Shown: positions 49,230-57,768 of the stretch, in pieces
Layout: each line of letters opens with the position of its first letter
Numbering within the stretch: position 1 is the stretch's first letter
NCBI RefSeq assembly: GCF_900105345.1
Contig: NZ_FNSN01000003.1
Span: 372,001-436,000 of the forward strand
Origin: Arthrobacter woluwensis
GTDB lineage: Bacteria > Actinomycetota > Actinomycetes > Actinomycetales > Micrococcaceae
DNA length: 64,000 bases
Direction: 5' to 3'
Notes under the pieces: generated by a model
Databases searched by the model: none
What the model was told of the DNA's origin: nothing
The model's input: only the letters and a program-made list of their open reading frames with translations
Program-made: the position numbers and the translations under genes

Positions 49230-49652
49230 TCAGGGGCGGTGGTCGTGTTCCATGGTGTGGGCGTAGCCGCGACGGGCGAGCTCGGACAGGACGTCAAGGT
49301 CCACGTCGGAGAGCCGGTTGACGTAGAGGCAGCTCACTCCGCGCCGGTGCTTTCCCAGTCGTTCCAGCAGGCGCTCCGCCTCCGGGTGGTTCAGCAGCCC
49401 GTACAGCGCGAACTTCCCCTTCCGTGGGGAGAATCCGAGCGGAGGGGCGTCGCCCTCATGGCCGCTCTCGTAGCGGTAGTGGTAGAGCCCGAAACCCACG
49501 ATCTTCCCGGTCCAGAGCGTCGCCTCCTGGCCGCTCACGCCCTCGAAGAGCCCGATCAGGGCCCGGGAGTCGGCCTGCTGCTCCGGACGGTCCAGGGAGC
49601 CGATCAGCTCCTCGGTGGGCGAGGAACCGGTGGCCGCGTCGAGAGGATGCAT
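49230..49652 (-). CDS. DUF1801 family protein
   Basis: A 140-residue single-domain protein with a YdhG-like core: ATLWTGKIVGFGLYHYRYES, APPLGFSPRKGKFALYGLL, CLYVNRLSDVDLDVLSELAR. Such proteins are small cytosolic proteins of unknown function. The ATG at 49652 has GGAGGC upstream; further frame upstream runs through the intergenic region. It is divergent from the FMN reductase gene. Confidence 0.8.
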   Translation of the reverse strand: MHPLDAATGSSPTEELIGSLDRPEQQADSRALIGLFEGVSGQEATLWTGKIVGFGLYHYRYESGHEGDAPPLGFSPRKGKFALYGLLNHPEAERLLERLGKHRRGVSCLYVNRLSDVDLDVLSELARRGYAHTMEHDHRP

Positions 49653-49717
49653 GCCTCCATCCAAGCACCGGAGCGGCCGCGGGAATAGATCAGCGAGGCA
49701 CGCGTTAAGGAAAGTAA

Positions 49718-49729
49718 ATGCAAATGCAT
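49718..49729. promoter_or_regulatory. Small inverted repeat (ATGCA-AA-TGCAT)
   Basis: ATGCAAATGCAT lies in the divergent gap between the DUF1801 and FMN reductase genes and is a candidate operator, for example for a MarR-type regulator. No regulator gene is adjacent. Confidence 0.35.
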
Positions 49730-49751
49730 CTACTATGGGAGTGTGGATCAC

Positions 49752-50393
49752 ATGGAATCAGCAACTGAGCCCCGCAAGGTCGTGGTGCTGTCGGCAGGCC
49801 TGGGCGTGCCGTCGTCGAGCCGTCTGCTGGCGGATCAGCTCGCCGCGGCGACTCAGCGCTCCCTGACCGACCTGGGCATCCAGTCGGAGGTGGAGGTGGT
49901 GGAACTGCGCGATTACGCCGTGGACATCGCCAACAACTTCGTGACCGGGTTCGCCGCCCCGCGCCTCGCGGACCTCATCTCGGCCGTGGAGAACGCCGAC
50001 GGTCTCGTGGCCGTGAGCCCGGTGTTCAGCGCGAGCTTCAGCGGCCTCTTCAAGTCCTTCTTCGACGTCGTCGACCCGAAGGCTCTCGAGGGGACCCCTG
50101 TGCTCCTGGGCGCGACCGCCGGGACCGACCGTCACCAGATGGTGCTCGATTACGCCATGCGTCCGCTGTTCGGCTACCTCCGCTCGCGTGTGGTTCCCAC
50201 CGCGGTGTTCGCGGGTCCGCAGGACTGGGGCAACGCTGACGACGGCGCGCAGCGCGGCTCGCTCGCCGACCGGGTCGAGCGCGCAGGCCGTGAGCTCGCG
50301 GGCGTCATCGCCGAAGCGCCTGCCCGCCGGCGGGAGGACGACATGGTGTCCCTCCCTTTCGAGCAGCTTCTGGCCGGCATCGCCGCTCACTAG
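49752..50393 (+). CDS. NADPH-dependent FMN reductase family protein (CE1759-like)
   Basis: A 213-residue flavodoxin-like fold. VVVLSAGLGVPSSSRLLADQL is the FMN phosphate loop; LVAVSPVFSASFSGLFKSFFD supports the flavin site; VLLGATAGTDRHQMVLDYAM and LRSRVVPTAVFAGPQDWG follow. Family members are reductases serving flavin-dependent monooxygenases. No such monooxygenase is next to it. ATG at 49752 with GGGAG upstream is preferred over GTG at 49743. Converges on the L7/L12-like gene (4-base overlap of stops). Confidence 0.88.
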   Translation: MESATEPRKVVVLSAGLGVPSSSRLLADQLAAATQRSLTDLGIQSEVEVVELRDYAVDIANNFVTGFAAPRLADLISAVENADGLVAVSPVFSASFSGLFKSFFDVVDPKALEGTPVLLGATAGTDRHQMVLDYAMRPLFGYLRSRVVPTAVFAGPQDWGNADDGAQRGSLADRVERAGRELAGVIAEAPARRREDDMVSLPFEQLLAGIAAH

Positions 50394-50938
50394 AGCAGCG
50401 CGACGAACTCCCGGGCCTCGTCGAGTGAGATCGTCGAGTGGCGGGCGAGGAGCGCTGCGGCCTGCTCCCGCTCGCCATGGACGGCGAGCTCGCGGATCCG
50501 CCCGTAGATCTGGTCGTTGAGCATGTTGCTGCTCACCTCGAGGGTGGTGTCCCCACTGCTCGCGATGGCGCGGTAACGGTAGCCGAAGACCTCCGGGGCG
50601 TCCTCCTCGGCGGCCTCGCCCCCGTCCGCGGCCTGAGGGGCCGCCAGATAGGGCTGTGGGTAGCGTGCCATGGCCAGCACGGTGTCCCGCGCCTGACGCA
50701 GCCCGACTCCGGTGGCTTCGCGGTACACCTTGATGGCGCCGATGAGCTGCTCCTGGGCGATGAGGGAGTACAGCGCACGATGCTGCTCCGAGCTCAGGCC
50801 GCGTGTGGCCTCCCGGGCCAGCTCCCGCGGATCCCGTTCTTCGACCGGTTCCGAGGGGCGGTTCCAGCGGCGGGCCAGCAGCAGAACCACGGCCACGACG
50901 GCGATCAGGATGAGAAGCGGGATCAGGAGAGGTTCCAC
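50390..50938 (-). CDS. Membrane-anchored L7/L12 C-terminal-domain-like protein
   Basis: A 182-residue protein with an N-terminal helix (LLIPLLILIAVVAVVLLLARRW, 4-25), a polar linker, and a segment QEQLIGAIKVYREATGVGLRQARDTV resembling the fold of ribosomal protein L7/L12's C-terminal domain (helix that contacts factors). Acidic and helical parts follow (AAALLARHSTISLDEAREFV). Such proteins are found as membrane paralogs in Micrococcaceae; role unknown. Not a ribosomal gene by context. Confidence 0.7.
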   Translation of the reverse strand: MEPLLIPLLILIAVVAVVLLLARRWNRPSEPVEERDPRELAREATRGLSSEQHRALYSLIAQEQLIGAIKVYREATGVGLRQARDTVLAMARYPQPYLAAPQAADGGEAAEEDAPEVFGYRYRAIASSGDTTLEVSSNMLNDQIYGRIRELAVHGEREQAAALLARHSTISLDEAREFVALL

Positions 50939-51507
50939 GTCTCCAGCCTATTGCAGACGGGCGTGCCGCGCATGGGCGCAGGTCACAGGCTTCCAGTCCG
51001 GGGAAGACGGTGGGTTGTCCACAGACCCGACCGTGCCCTGTGGATGAAAAAATATCCCAAAATTCTTTCCCTCCACACGATGTAGACAGTGTTTCTGCAG
51101 GTCAAGCGGCGATTTTGGCTGGATGGTCCCCTACTTACCCACAAGTGGACCCACAGAAGCGCACAAGCACGGCGCACTCATCCACAAGTTATCCACAGCT
51201 GTGAGGAAATGTGGGCTTTGAGGCTGTGGGAAACCCGACTACCGTGAGTGGGTACTCCACCCGGGACGGCGCGCTCCGCGCGCTGCGACCGCCGTCGCGA
51301 CCGATTCCCCGAGTCGGTTCTCCAGGGTGTTCCTCTTCCCGTGACCCGGGCGCGGACCGCCGTCCTTGCCCGCTCGGGAAGGGTCGGAGGCCGGAGCCGC
51401 ACCCGGTCCGGACAACCCTGTCAGATCGAGCTCCTGTCGGTTCGAATTACTGTCAGTCCTCCCGGGGAAGATCTTCTTGACAGACAGCAGGAAAAAGGAA
51501 GGCAATC
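50939..51507. promoter_or_regulatory. dnaB upstream region with a DnaA-box cluster
   Basis: This 569-base gene-free gap contains exact TTATCCACA (51189) and TTGTCCACA (51015), plus TCATCCACA (51178), TTACCCACA (51135) and TGTGGATGA (51039). An A-T rich run (GATGAAAAAATATCCCAAAA) lies at 51044-51063. The arrangement resembles a small origin-like or DnaA-regulated promoter region for the helicase gene. Beyond 51240 nothing recognisable was seen. Confidence 0.6.
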
Positions 51508-52884
51508 GTGTCCGTAGCGCCCATCGAGGCCGTGGATGGCCCGCGTCAAGACGACAACCTGAGGACTCCCCCGCAGGACATCGCCGCTGAACAATCCGTC
51601 CTGGGAGCCATGCTCCTCTCCAAGGACGCGATCTCCAGCGTCAGCGAGGTCATGCGGGGCAATGACTTCTACCGCCCGGCCCATGAGGCGATCTTCGACG
51701 CCATTCTGGACCTGGATTCCCGGGGTGAACCCGTGGATGCCGTCACCGTCTCCGATGAGCTGACCAAGCGCGGCGAGATCAACCGCATCGGCGGCCCCGC
51801 CTACCTCCACGAGCTGCTGCAGACCGTCCCTACGGCGGCGAACGCCAACTACTACGCGGACATCGTCGCCGAGCGCGCCGTGCTGCGCCGTCTGATCACC
51901 GCGGGCACCAAGATCGTCCAGCTGGGGTACGGCCAGGACGGCGAGGTCGAGGAACTGGTCAACCAGGCGCAGGCAGAGGTCTACGCCGTGGCCGAGCGCA
52001 CCACCACCGAGGACTATGTCGCCCTGAAGGACGTCATGGAACCGACCCTCGATGAGATCGAGGCCGCCGGCACCCAGACGGGCGGCATCTCCGGCATTCC
52101 CACCGGGTTCCGGGAGTTCGACGAGCTGACGCATGGCCTGCACCCCGGTCAGATGATCGTCATCGCGGCCCGTCCCGCCGTGGGCAAGTCGACCTTCGCT
52201 CTCGACTTCGCACGGTCCGCCGCCATCGCCAACAATCTGCCCACCGTCTTCTTCTCGCTCGAAATGGGCCGGAATGAGATCGCCATGCGTCTGCTCTCCG
52301 CCGAGGCGGAGATCAACCTCCAGGACCTCCGGCGCGGCACGGTCAAGCAGGATCAGTGGGACAAGATCGCCGGCAGCATGGCCAGCATGAACGACGCCCC
52401 GCTCTTCATCGACGACAGCCCGAACATGACCCTGATGGAGATCCGCGCGAAGTGCCGTCGCCTCAAGCAGCAGCACGGTCTCAAGCTGGTCATCCTCGAC
52501 TACCTCCAGCTCATGACGAGCGGCAAGAAGGTCGAGTCCCGCCAGCAGGAGGTCTCCGAGTTCTCCCGTGCGCTCAAGCTGCTGGCCAAGGAGATCCAGG
52601 TGCCGGTCATCGCCCTGTCCCAGCTGAACCGTGGTTCGGAGCAGCGCACCGACAAGCGCCCCATGGTCTCCGATCTGCGTGAATCCGGCTCGATCGAGCA
52701 GGACGCCGACATGGTCATCCTCCTCCACCGTGAAGAGGTGTACGACAAGGAGACGGCCCGTGCCGGCGAGGCGGACATCCTGATCGCCAAGCACCGTAAC
52801 GGCCCCACCAAGGACCTCGTGGTCGCCTTCCAGGGCCGGTACTCGCGCTTCAAGGACATGGCCGCAGAACAAGAAGGATTCTGA
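51508..52884 (+). CDS. dnaB: Replicative DNA helicase
   Basis: A 458-residue DnaB without intein. The N-terminal primase-binding domain spans 20-125 (PPQDIAAEQSVLGAMLLSKD), linker to 180, and the RecA-like motor has Walker A IAARPAVGKSTFALDFA (216-232), FFSLEMGRNE, Walker B LVILDYLQLM (about 330) and the arginine-finger region GSIEQDADMVILLHRE. It unwinds at the fork and would be loaded by DnaA and the DciA protein coded at 10.9-11.4 kb. GTG at 51508 has GGAAGG upstream. Confidence 0.97.
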   Translation: MSVAPIEAVDGPRQDDNLRTPPQDIAAEQSVLGAMLLSKDAISSVSEVMRGNDFYRPAHEAIFDAILDLDSRGEPVDAVTVSDELTKRGEINRIGGPAYLHELLQTVPTAANANYYADIVAERAVLRRLITAGTKIVQLGYGQDGEVEELVNQAQAEVYAVAERTTTEDYVALKDVMEPTLDEIEAAGTQTGGISGIPTGFREFDELTHGLHPGQMIVIAARPAVGKSTFALDFARSAAIANNLPTVFFSLEMGRNEIAMRLLSAEAEINLQDLRRGTVKQDQWDKIAGSMASMNDAPLFIDDSPNMTLMEIRAKCRRLKQQHGLKLVILDYLQLMTSGKKVESRQQEVSEFSRALKLLAKEIQVPVIALSQLNRGSEQRTDKRPMVSDLRESGSIEQDADMVILLHREEVYDKETARAGEADILIAKHRNGPTKDLVVAFQGRYSRFKDMAAEQEGF

Positions 52885-54212
52885 TGGCCGGTGAGGCGCG
52901 GCTGGGCCGGGAGATCCTCCGGCTCGCCGTCCCGGCCTTCGGCGCCCTCATCGCAGAACCGCTCTTCCTGCTGGCGGACTCCGCGATCATCGGCCACCTC
53001 GGGGTCGCGGAACTGGCCGGCGCCGGCCTGGCCACCACGGTCCTCCACACCGCCGTGGGACTCATGGTCTTCCTGGCGTACTCCACGACGCCGGCCGTCG
53101 CCCGTCTCGTCGGTGCCGGCCGTCCCGAGAAGGCCCTCGCGGCCGGCCGGGACGGATTGTGGCTGGCGGGCGTGCTGGGGGTCATTCTCGCCCTGCTGGG
53201 CCTGTGGACCGCCCGTCCGCTGCTGGCCACCCTCGGCGCCAGTGACGAGGCCGTCCTCGGTTTCGCGGCGGAGTACCTCCTGTGGTCCCTGCCCGGCCTG
53301 GTGGCCATGCTGCTCGTCTTCGCCGGCACAGGCGTCCTGCGCGGCTTCCAGGACACCCGCACACCTCTCGTGGTGGCCGGGGCGGGCTTCGGCATCAACA
53401 TCGTGCTGAACTGGATCCTCGTGTACGGGATGGGCCTTTCCGTGGCGGGTTCCGCCCTCGGGACCAGCATCGCCCAGTGGCTCATGGCGCTCGTCTACAT
53501 CGTCATGGTCGCCCGGAGGGCTTCCCGTCTGGGGGTGAGGATGGTTCCGGACCTCCGAGGAGTGCTCTCGCTGGCGCAGGTGGGCTCCTGGCTCATGCTG
53601 CGCACGGCCTCCATGCGCGTGGCCATCCTGGCGACGGTGTTCGTCGCCAGCGCTCAGGGCGCCGTGAACCTGGCGGCCCACCAGCTCACCATGACCATCT
53701 TCAGCTTTCTCGCCTTCGCCCTGGACGCCCTCGCCATCGCGGCGCAGGCGATGATCGGTAAGGAACTCGGGGCCCATCAGCTCGGGAAGGTCCGCGAGCT
53801 CACCCGGACCATGATGCGCTGGGGCCTCGGGTTCGGGGTCATCACCGGGGTGTTCTTGGCCGCGGTCTCCCCCTGGGCCGGCTGGCTGTTCACCCCGGAT
53901 GAACGGGTTCATCAGTCCCTGATCGCCGCGCTCCTGGTCCTGGCGGTGGGACAGCCGATCGCGGGTCTCGTGTTCGTGCTCGACGGCGTGCTGATCGGCG
54001 CCGGGGACGCCCGCTACCTCGCCCTCGCGGGTGTGGTGAACGTCCTCGTGTACGCGCCACTCCTGCTCGGGGTGTATTTCCTGGGACCACAGGACGGCCC
54101 GTGGGCGCTGTTCTGGCTGTGGCTCGCATTCGGCATCGGTTATATGTCTGCCCGGGCATTGACGCTGGGCTGGCGGGTCAGAAGGGACGATTGGATGGTG
54201 GCGGGAGTCTGA
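52884..54212 (+). CDS. MATE family efflux transporter
   Basis: A 442-residue protein with twelve helices starting ILRLAVPAFGALIAEPLFLLADSAIIGHLG (the MATE opening). The second half has LMLRTASMRVAILATVFVAS and FALDALAIAAQAMIGKELG. It exports cationic compounds using Na+ or H+. The ATG shares one base with the dnaB stop, so it is translated with dnaB; this linkage is common in actinobacteria of this group. Confidence 0.92.
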   Translation: MAGEARLGREILRLAVPAFGALIAEPLFLLADSAIIGHLGVAELAGAGLATTVLHTAVGLMVFLAYSTTPAVARLVGAGRPEKALAAGRDGLWLAGVLGVILALLGLWTARPLLATLGASDEAVLGFAAEYLLWSLPGLVAMLLVFAGTGVLRGFQDTRTPLVVAGAGFGINIVLNWILVYGMGLSVAGSALGTSIAQWLMALVYIVMVARRASRLGVRMVPDLRGVLSLAQVGSWLMLRTASMRVAILATVFVASAQGAVNLAAHQLTMTIFSFLAFALDALAIAAQAMIGKELGAHQLGKVRELTRTMMRWGLGFGVITGVFLAAVSPWAGWLFTPDERVHQSLIAALLVLAVGQPIAGLVFVLDGVLIGAGDARYLALAGVVNVLVYAPLLLGVYFLGPQDGPWALFWLWLAFGIGYMSARALTLGWRVRRDDWMVAGV

Positions 54213-54262
54213 CGCGGACCCGGGTGACAGAGGCCCGATTCGCGGCCTGATCCTTGCGGCTT

Positions 54263-54268
54263 TAAGCT
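54263..54268 (+). promoter_or_regulatory. -10 box (TAAGCT) of a leaderless gene
   Basis: TAAGCT ends 7 bases before GTG 54276 (TTAAGCTTGAAGGCGTG), third case in this window of a TANNNT box placed at leaderless distance. Confidence 0.55.
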
Positions 54269-54275
54269 TGAAGGC

Positions 54276-54890
54276 GTGACTATGGACCAGGAACTCCCCC
54301 AGAACGAGCCTGCCGGGCCCCAAAGCGCCTCGCGGGACGCCGGAAAGCTGTGGGCGCCCCTCTTGGTCCGCTCTCTCGTGGCTCTGGTGTTCGGAGCCAT
54401 CACGGTCTTCTGGGTCGGCCCCAGCCTCGCTGTCTACGCCTACGCCGCCTTCGGGTATCTGCTCGCCGGCGCGGCCACGCTCTTCTGGCTCGGGCGGCTC
54501 TCCTCGGACTCGCTGCGCACCCCGCTGACCGTGGCGGCGATCGCCCAGGCGGCCGCCGCCGTCGTGATCCTGGTGCTCAATCCGCACACGGACGCAGGCG
54601 TCACGCTGGCGCTTTCCGCGGCACTGGCCGTGACCGGCGCCGTGGAGGTCGGGCTGTTCCTCAAGCGCCGCACGTCCGGCGAAGCGCGACTGCTGGGGCG
54701 GGACCTGTTGATCTCCGGCGTCGTCGGTCTCGGCACCGCGCTGCTGCTGCCCTTCTTCATCTCACTGGGCGCTCACGCGCTCCTCGGGGTGGCCGGTGGT
54801 GGCGCCGTGCTGACGGGTGTCCTGTGGATCCTGTCGGCGCTCACGCTGCGGCATGATGCCCGGCGCAGCCCCGGAACGCTGAACGCGTAA
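54276..54890 (+). CDS. HdeD/DUF308-like membrane protein
   Basis: A 204-residue protein with six short helices in pairs (LLVRSLVALVFGAITVFWVG, GYLLAGAATLFWL, TVAAIAQAAAAVVILVLN and repeats), similar to the HdeD/DUF308 group. The family is linked to acid stress in E. coli; in actinobacteria the function is unknown. GTG at 54276 fits the leaderless promoter; ATG at 54282 is an alternative. Confidence 0.7.
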   Translation: MTMDQELPQNEPAGPQSASRDAGKLWAPLLVRSLVALVFGAITVFWVGPSLAVYAYAAFGYLLAGAATLFWLGRLSSDSLRTPLTVAAIAQAAAAVVILVLNPHTDAGVTLALSAALAVTGAVEVGLFLKRRTSGEARLLGRDLLISGVVGLGTALLLPFFISLGAHALLGVAGGGAVLTGVLWILSALTLRHDARRSPGTLNA

Positions 54891-54899
54891 ACTAGTAGA

Positions 54900-54961
54900 G
54901 GTTCTACGCGAGGTAGAAACCAATGCCGTGAGGGCATGCACGACGGCAGCCGCGGGGCTGC
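54900..54961 (+). ncRNA. Possible hairpin leader RNA
   Basis: Three stems follow in a row. GGTTCTAC/GTAGAAACC with loop GCGAG (54900-54921), ATGCC/GGCAT with loop GTGAG (54923-54937) and GCAGCC/GGCTGC with loop GCGG (54946-54961). A -10 box TAAACT at 54888 would start the transcript near 54900, at the first hairpin. The matching GYGAG loops suggest a repeated unit recognised by a protein or ligand. No named class fits. Confidence 0.3.
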
Positions 54962-54996
54962 ATGATTCAGACGCACGACAAGCCAGGAGTTGGACA

Positions 54997-55332
54997 GTGG
55001 ACGGGCAGCAGCCGGAAGAACAGCGTTCAGTGCGGTCGTCCATCAAGGGACCCTTGATGTTCTCCGCTTTCTGGGCCGTGGTGGCCTTCTTCGGCGTCCT
55101 GATCTTCGCCTCCGGTGGCAGTGCCAAGATGCAGCGCTTCGACCTCGCCTTCACCGGCGCCGGGATCGCGTTCATCGTCACCCTGGTCATCTCGGCCATG
55201 CTCTCCCTGACGCACAAGGACAACGCCCCGCACCTGGGTGAAGGCTCCGGTGTGCACCTCTCCTCCGCGGACCACGCCGACGAAGTCGGCGACTCCGAGA
55301 AGCCCGGCGACGAACCGGGTTCACGCCACTAG
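54997..55332 (+). CDS. Small two-helix membrane protein
   Basis: A 111-residue protein with helices GPLMFSAFWAVVAFFGVLIFA and FDLAFTGAGIAFIVTLVISAML (about 17-75) and an acidic, polar tail. GTG at 54997 follows AGGAG by nine bases. Family not recognised. It lies behind the candidate leader and 96 bases before the cytochrome gene. Confidence 0.65.
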   Translation: MDGQQPEEQRSVRSSIKGPLMFSAFWAVVAFFGVLIFASGGSAKMQRFDLAFTGAGIAFIVTLVISAMLSLTHKDNAPHLGEGSGVHLSSADHADEVGDSEKPGDEPGSRH

Positions 55333-55428
55333 GGAGAATTCCTGACCACTCGTTAGACTGGCTGCACTTCGCATACCGCCACGGCGCCGACATCCTGAGC
55401 GCCGCCAACAGATGAGGTGTCCCGGTCC

Positions 55429-56406
55429 ATGTCCCGCGTCCCCCAAGCTCCCAAAGCAGCCCGCGAACCGGGAAGCGGCGCCTCCAAGAACGCACGGGGC
55501 GGACTGCTGGCGATGCCGTCCCGGAAGACCCTGATCACCACGGGCGCCGTGGTGCTGGGAGCCATCGTCGTGGTGCTCCTGGCCATCTGGATCCGTTCCA
55601 CATCCGCGGGCCAGGACTTCATCCGCACGTACCCCGGCCATTCCGAGCTTCCGGCGGGGACTCAGGAGGGTCTGCCGCTCTGGCTGAGCTGGCAGCACTT
55701 CCTCAACGCCTTCTTCCTCCTGCTGATCGTGCGCACGGGCCTTCAGGTGCGGACGGTGCAGCGCCCCGCTGCGTACTTCACGCGCAACAACAAGGGCCTG
55801 ATCAGGACCAAGAACCCGCCGACCAAGATCTCGCTGGACCTGTGGTTCCACCTCTGCCTCGACGCGCTGTGGGTCCTCAACGGTGTGGTGTTCATCGTGC
55901 TGCTCTTCGCGACGGGGCACTGGGTCCGGATCGTCCCCACGAGCTGGGACGTCTTCCCGAACGCCGTCTCCGCGGGCCTGCAGTACGCCTCCCTGAACTG
56001 GCCGACCGAGAACGGCTGGGTCAACTACAACGCCCTGCAGCTGCTGACGTACTTCCTCACGGTGTTCGTGGCGGCTCCGCTCGCGCTCCTGACGGGCATC
56101 CGGATGTCGGGCGCGTGGCCCAAGAAGGCGGCCGTCAATAAGTTCTACCCGCTGGAGCTCGCCCGCAAGGTGCACTTCCCGGTCATGATCTACTTCGTGG
56201 CCTTCGTCGTGGTGCACGTGTTCCTCGTGCTCAGCACGGGCATGCTGCGGAACCTGAACCACATGTACGGCAACCACGACGGCGAGGACTGGCTGGGCTT
56301 CTGGCTCTTCGTGGCCTCGCTGGTGGTCATGGCGGCGGCCTGGCTGCTCGCCCGGCCGGTCTTCCTGCGGCCGATCGCGTCCCTCATGGGCAAGGTCGGC
56401 CGCTGA
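55429..56406 (+). CDS. Cytochrome b/b6-domain membrane protein
   Basis: A 325-residue protein with a 30-residue polar N-terminus and five or six helices. Histidine-bearing helices are LSWQHFLNAFFLLLIV, LDLWFHLCLDALWVL and KVHFPVMIYFVAFVVVHVFLV, consistent with b-type heme ligands of the formate dehydrogenase gamma/thiosulfate reductase b group. No partner reductase subunits are next to it; in related actinobacteria such genes neighbour a molybdopterin oxidoreductase. ATG at 55429 is chosen; GTG at 55417 is possible. Confidence 0.75.
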   Translation: MSRVPQAPKAAREPGSGASKNARGGLLAMPSRKTLITTGAVVLGAIVVVLLAIWIRSTSAGQDFIRTYPGHSELPAGTQEGLPLWLSWQHFLNAFFLLLIVRTGLQVRTVQRPAAYFTRNNKGLIRTKNPPTKISLDLWFHLCLDALWVLNGVVFIVLLFATGHWVRIVPTSWDVFPNAVSAGLQYASLNWPTENGWVNYNALQLLTYFLTVFVAAPLALLTGIRMSGAWPKKAAVNKFYPLELARKVHFPVMIYFVAFVVVHVFLVLSTGMLRNLNHMYGNHDGEDWLGFWLFVASLVVMAAAWLLARPVFLRPIASLMGKVGR

Positions 56407-56459
56407 GCGCGGCAGCCGGGTGCGGCTCCCCGCCACACCCGGCTGCACTGCTGTATGCG

Positions 56460-57029
56460 TCAGCTCAGTCCGCCGTCATAATCGGGCAACTGGAATCCCC
56501 GCTCGTAATTCCCTCCTTGCATGTCCGTGGGCCGATTTCCCACGTTGGCGGTGATCGTGTAACCAGCCGCCGCGTATTGCTGCCGGCAACGCTGTTTCGT
56601 CACTGCCGGGCCTGAATCGCCCGTCACCTGACCACAGACCCCATCGATGGAGTATCCGGCGGCTTCCAGGTCCTTCTTTGCCCCGGCGGTATCACTTCGG
56701 TAGGTGGCCACGAGCACCTTGAACCCGAGTTTCTTGGCGTGCTGGGCGAATTCCAGAACCTGCGGCGTTGCGGTGCCCGGACTGTAGTACGTCTCCAACG
56801 ACGTGTTGTCGATGTCGAGAACCACTGAGAGCTTGGATCCCCCTTGCTGGGCGCGGCTGTCCAGGTAGCTGCTGGATCCGCTCATGGCGGTGGTCACGTC
56901 ACTCAGCCACTGAGATTTCGAGGGTGGTGTGGCGGCGTGAGCTGGCGCGGCGCCAGCGGCCAGGCAAAGTGCAATGGCGCCGAGGAAGAAGGCACGGTGA
57001 CGGGATCTTGGAGTTGCTGAAGTTGTCAT
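56460..57029 (-). CDS. Secreted HAD-family acid phosphatase
   Basis: A 189-residue protein with a signal peptide (RHRAFFLGAIALCLAAGAAP AHA, cut near residue 32) and the HAD nucleophile motif VVLDIDNTSLETYYS with Asp72 and Asp74. LVATYRSDTAGAKKDLEAAGY (motif II region) and ITANVGNRPTDMQGG (motif III/IV, ending near 172) complete a class B/III-like phosphatase. Its third-position G+C is lower than that of neighbours (many AAT, GAA and TAT-like codons), suggesting a recent arrival. It is read from its own promoter. Confidence 0.83.
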   Translation of the reverse strand: MTTSATPRSRHRAFFLGAIALCLAAGAAPAHAATPPSKSQWLSDVTTAMSGSSSYLDSRAQQGGSKLSVVLDIDNTSLETYYSPGTATPQVLEFAQHAKKLGFKVLVATYRSDTAGAKKDLEAAGYSIDGVCGQVTGDSGPAVTKQRCRQQYAAAGYTITANVGNRPTDMQGGNYERGFQLPDYDGGLS

Positions 57030-57158
57030 GACACGACCCTCCTGGGGTGAGGTGAACTGATATCAACGAACGAATCAACGGGAGGTGTCAAATGTACTAC
57101 AACTGATCACGATCGACTGTCATTCGTGAGAGCGGCCCAAGCTCGTGGTTCGGAACTC

Positions 57159-57698
57159 TCAGCCTCGCTGACGTGCCCGGTAGGCGGCGACGTGCGTGCG
57201 GTTGGCGCAGTTGCCGGTGTCGCAGAAGCGCTTGGAGCGGTTGCGGCTCAGGTCCAGCACCGCGGCGTCGCAGTCCTCGGCCGCGCACAGCGCCAGCCGC
57301 GAGAGCTCCTTGGAACGGATGACGTCCAGGATCCCCATGGCGGTCTCGGTCGCGATGCGGTCCGCCAGCGGCGCGGCGTGAGTGGTCGCGTGGAGATGCC
57401 AGTCCAGGCCGTCGTGCTTCATCAGCTGCGGCAGCGCGCGGGCTTCCCGGAGGATCCTGTTGACCTCTTCCGCCGCCTCATCCTCCGGGGACGTCCACAG
57501 GGCGCGCAGCACGCCCCGTAAGTGGCGCACGGAGTCGAGTTCGGCGTCGTCGTGCGTGCGGGAGCCGTAGAACTCCTCGCGCGCCAGGAAGGCCGTCAAG
57601 TGTTCGTCATCGGGGAGGAGTTCCGCTCCGTTCGCGCTCGTGTTGATGAGATTCATGGCGGAACGCAGGGCCACCTCGGTGTCATGAGCAAAAACCAT
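57159..57698 (-). CDS. CGNR zinc finger regulator
   Basis: A 179-residue protein of the ABATE/CGNR type. The N-terminal alpha-helical part (ALRSAMNLINT, LTAFLAREEFYG) leads to a C-terminal zinc finger CAAEDCDAAVLDLSRNRSKRF followed by CDTGNCANRTHVAAYRARQ; CANR replaces the usual CGNR. Proteins of this type are stress-linked DNA-binding regulators. It is divergent from the EamA transporter gene 70 bases away and probably regulates it. Confidence 0.85.
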   Translation of the reverse strand: MVFAHDTEVALRSAMNLINTSANGAELLPDDEHLTAFLAREEFYGSRTHDDAELDSVRHLRGVLRALWTSPEDEAAEEVNRILREARALPQLMKHDGLDWHLHATTHAAPLADRIATETAMGILDVIRSKELSRLALCAAEDCDAAVLDLSRNRSKRFCDTGNCANRTHVAAYRARQRG

Positions 57699-57768
57699 AT
57701 TGACTCCTTACTTATCCTGCCACTACTGTCACGAGTAAAGCACGTTTCACTCCTGACAGGAACTCGCC

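Noticed and set aside
52500..54587. 695-codon minus-strand frame over dnaB and MATE genes
   Set aside because: Antisense shadow of proven genes.
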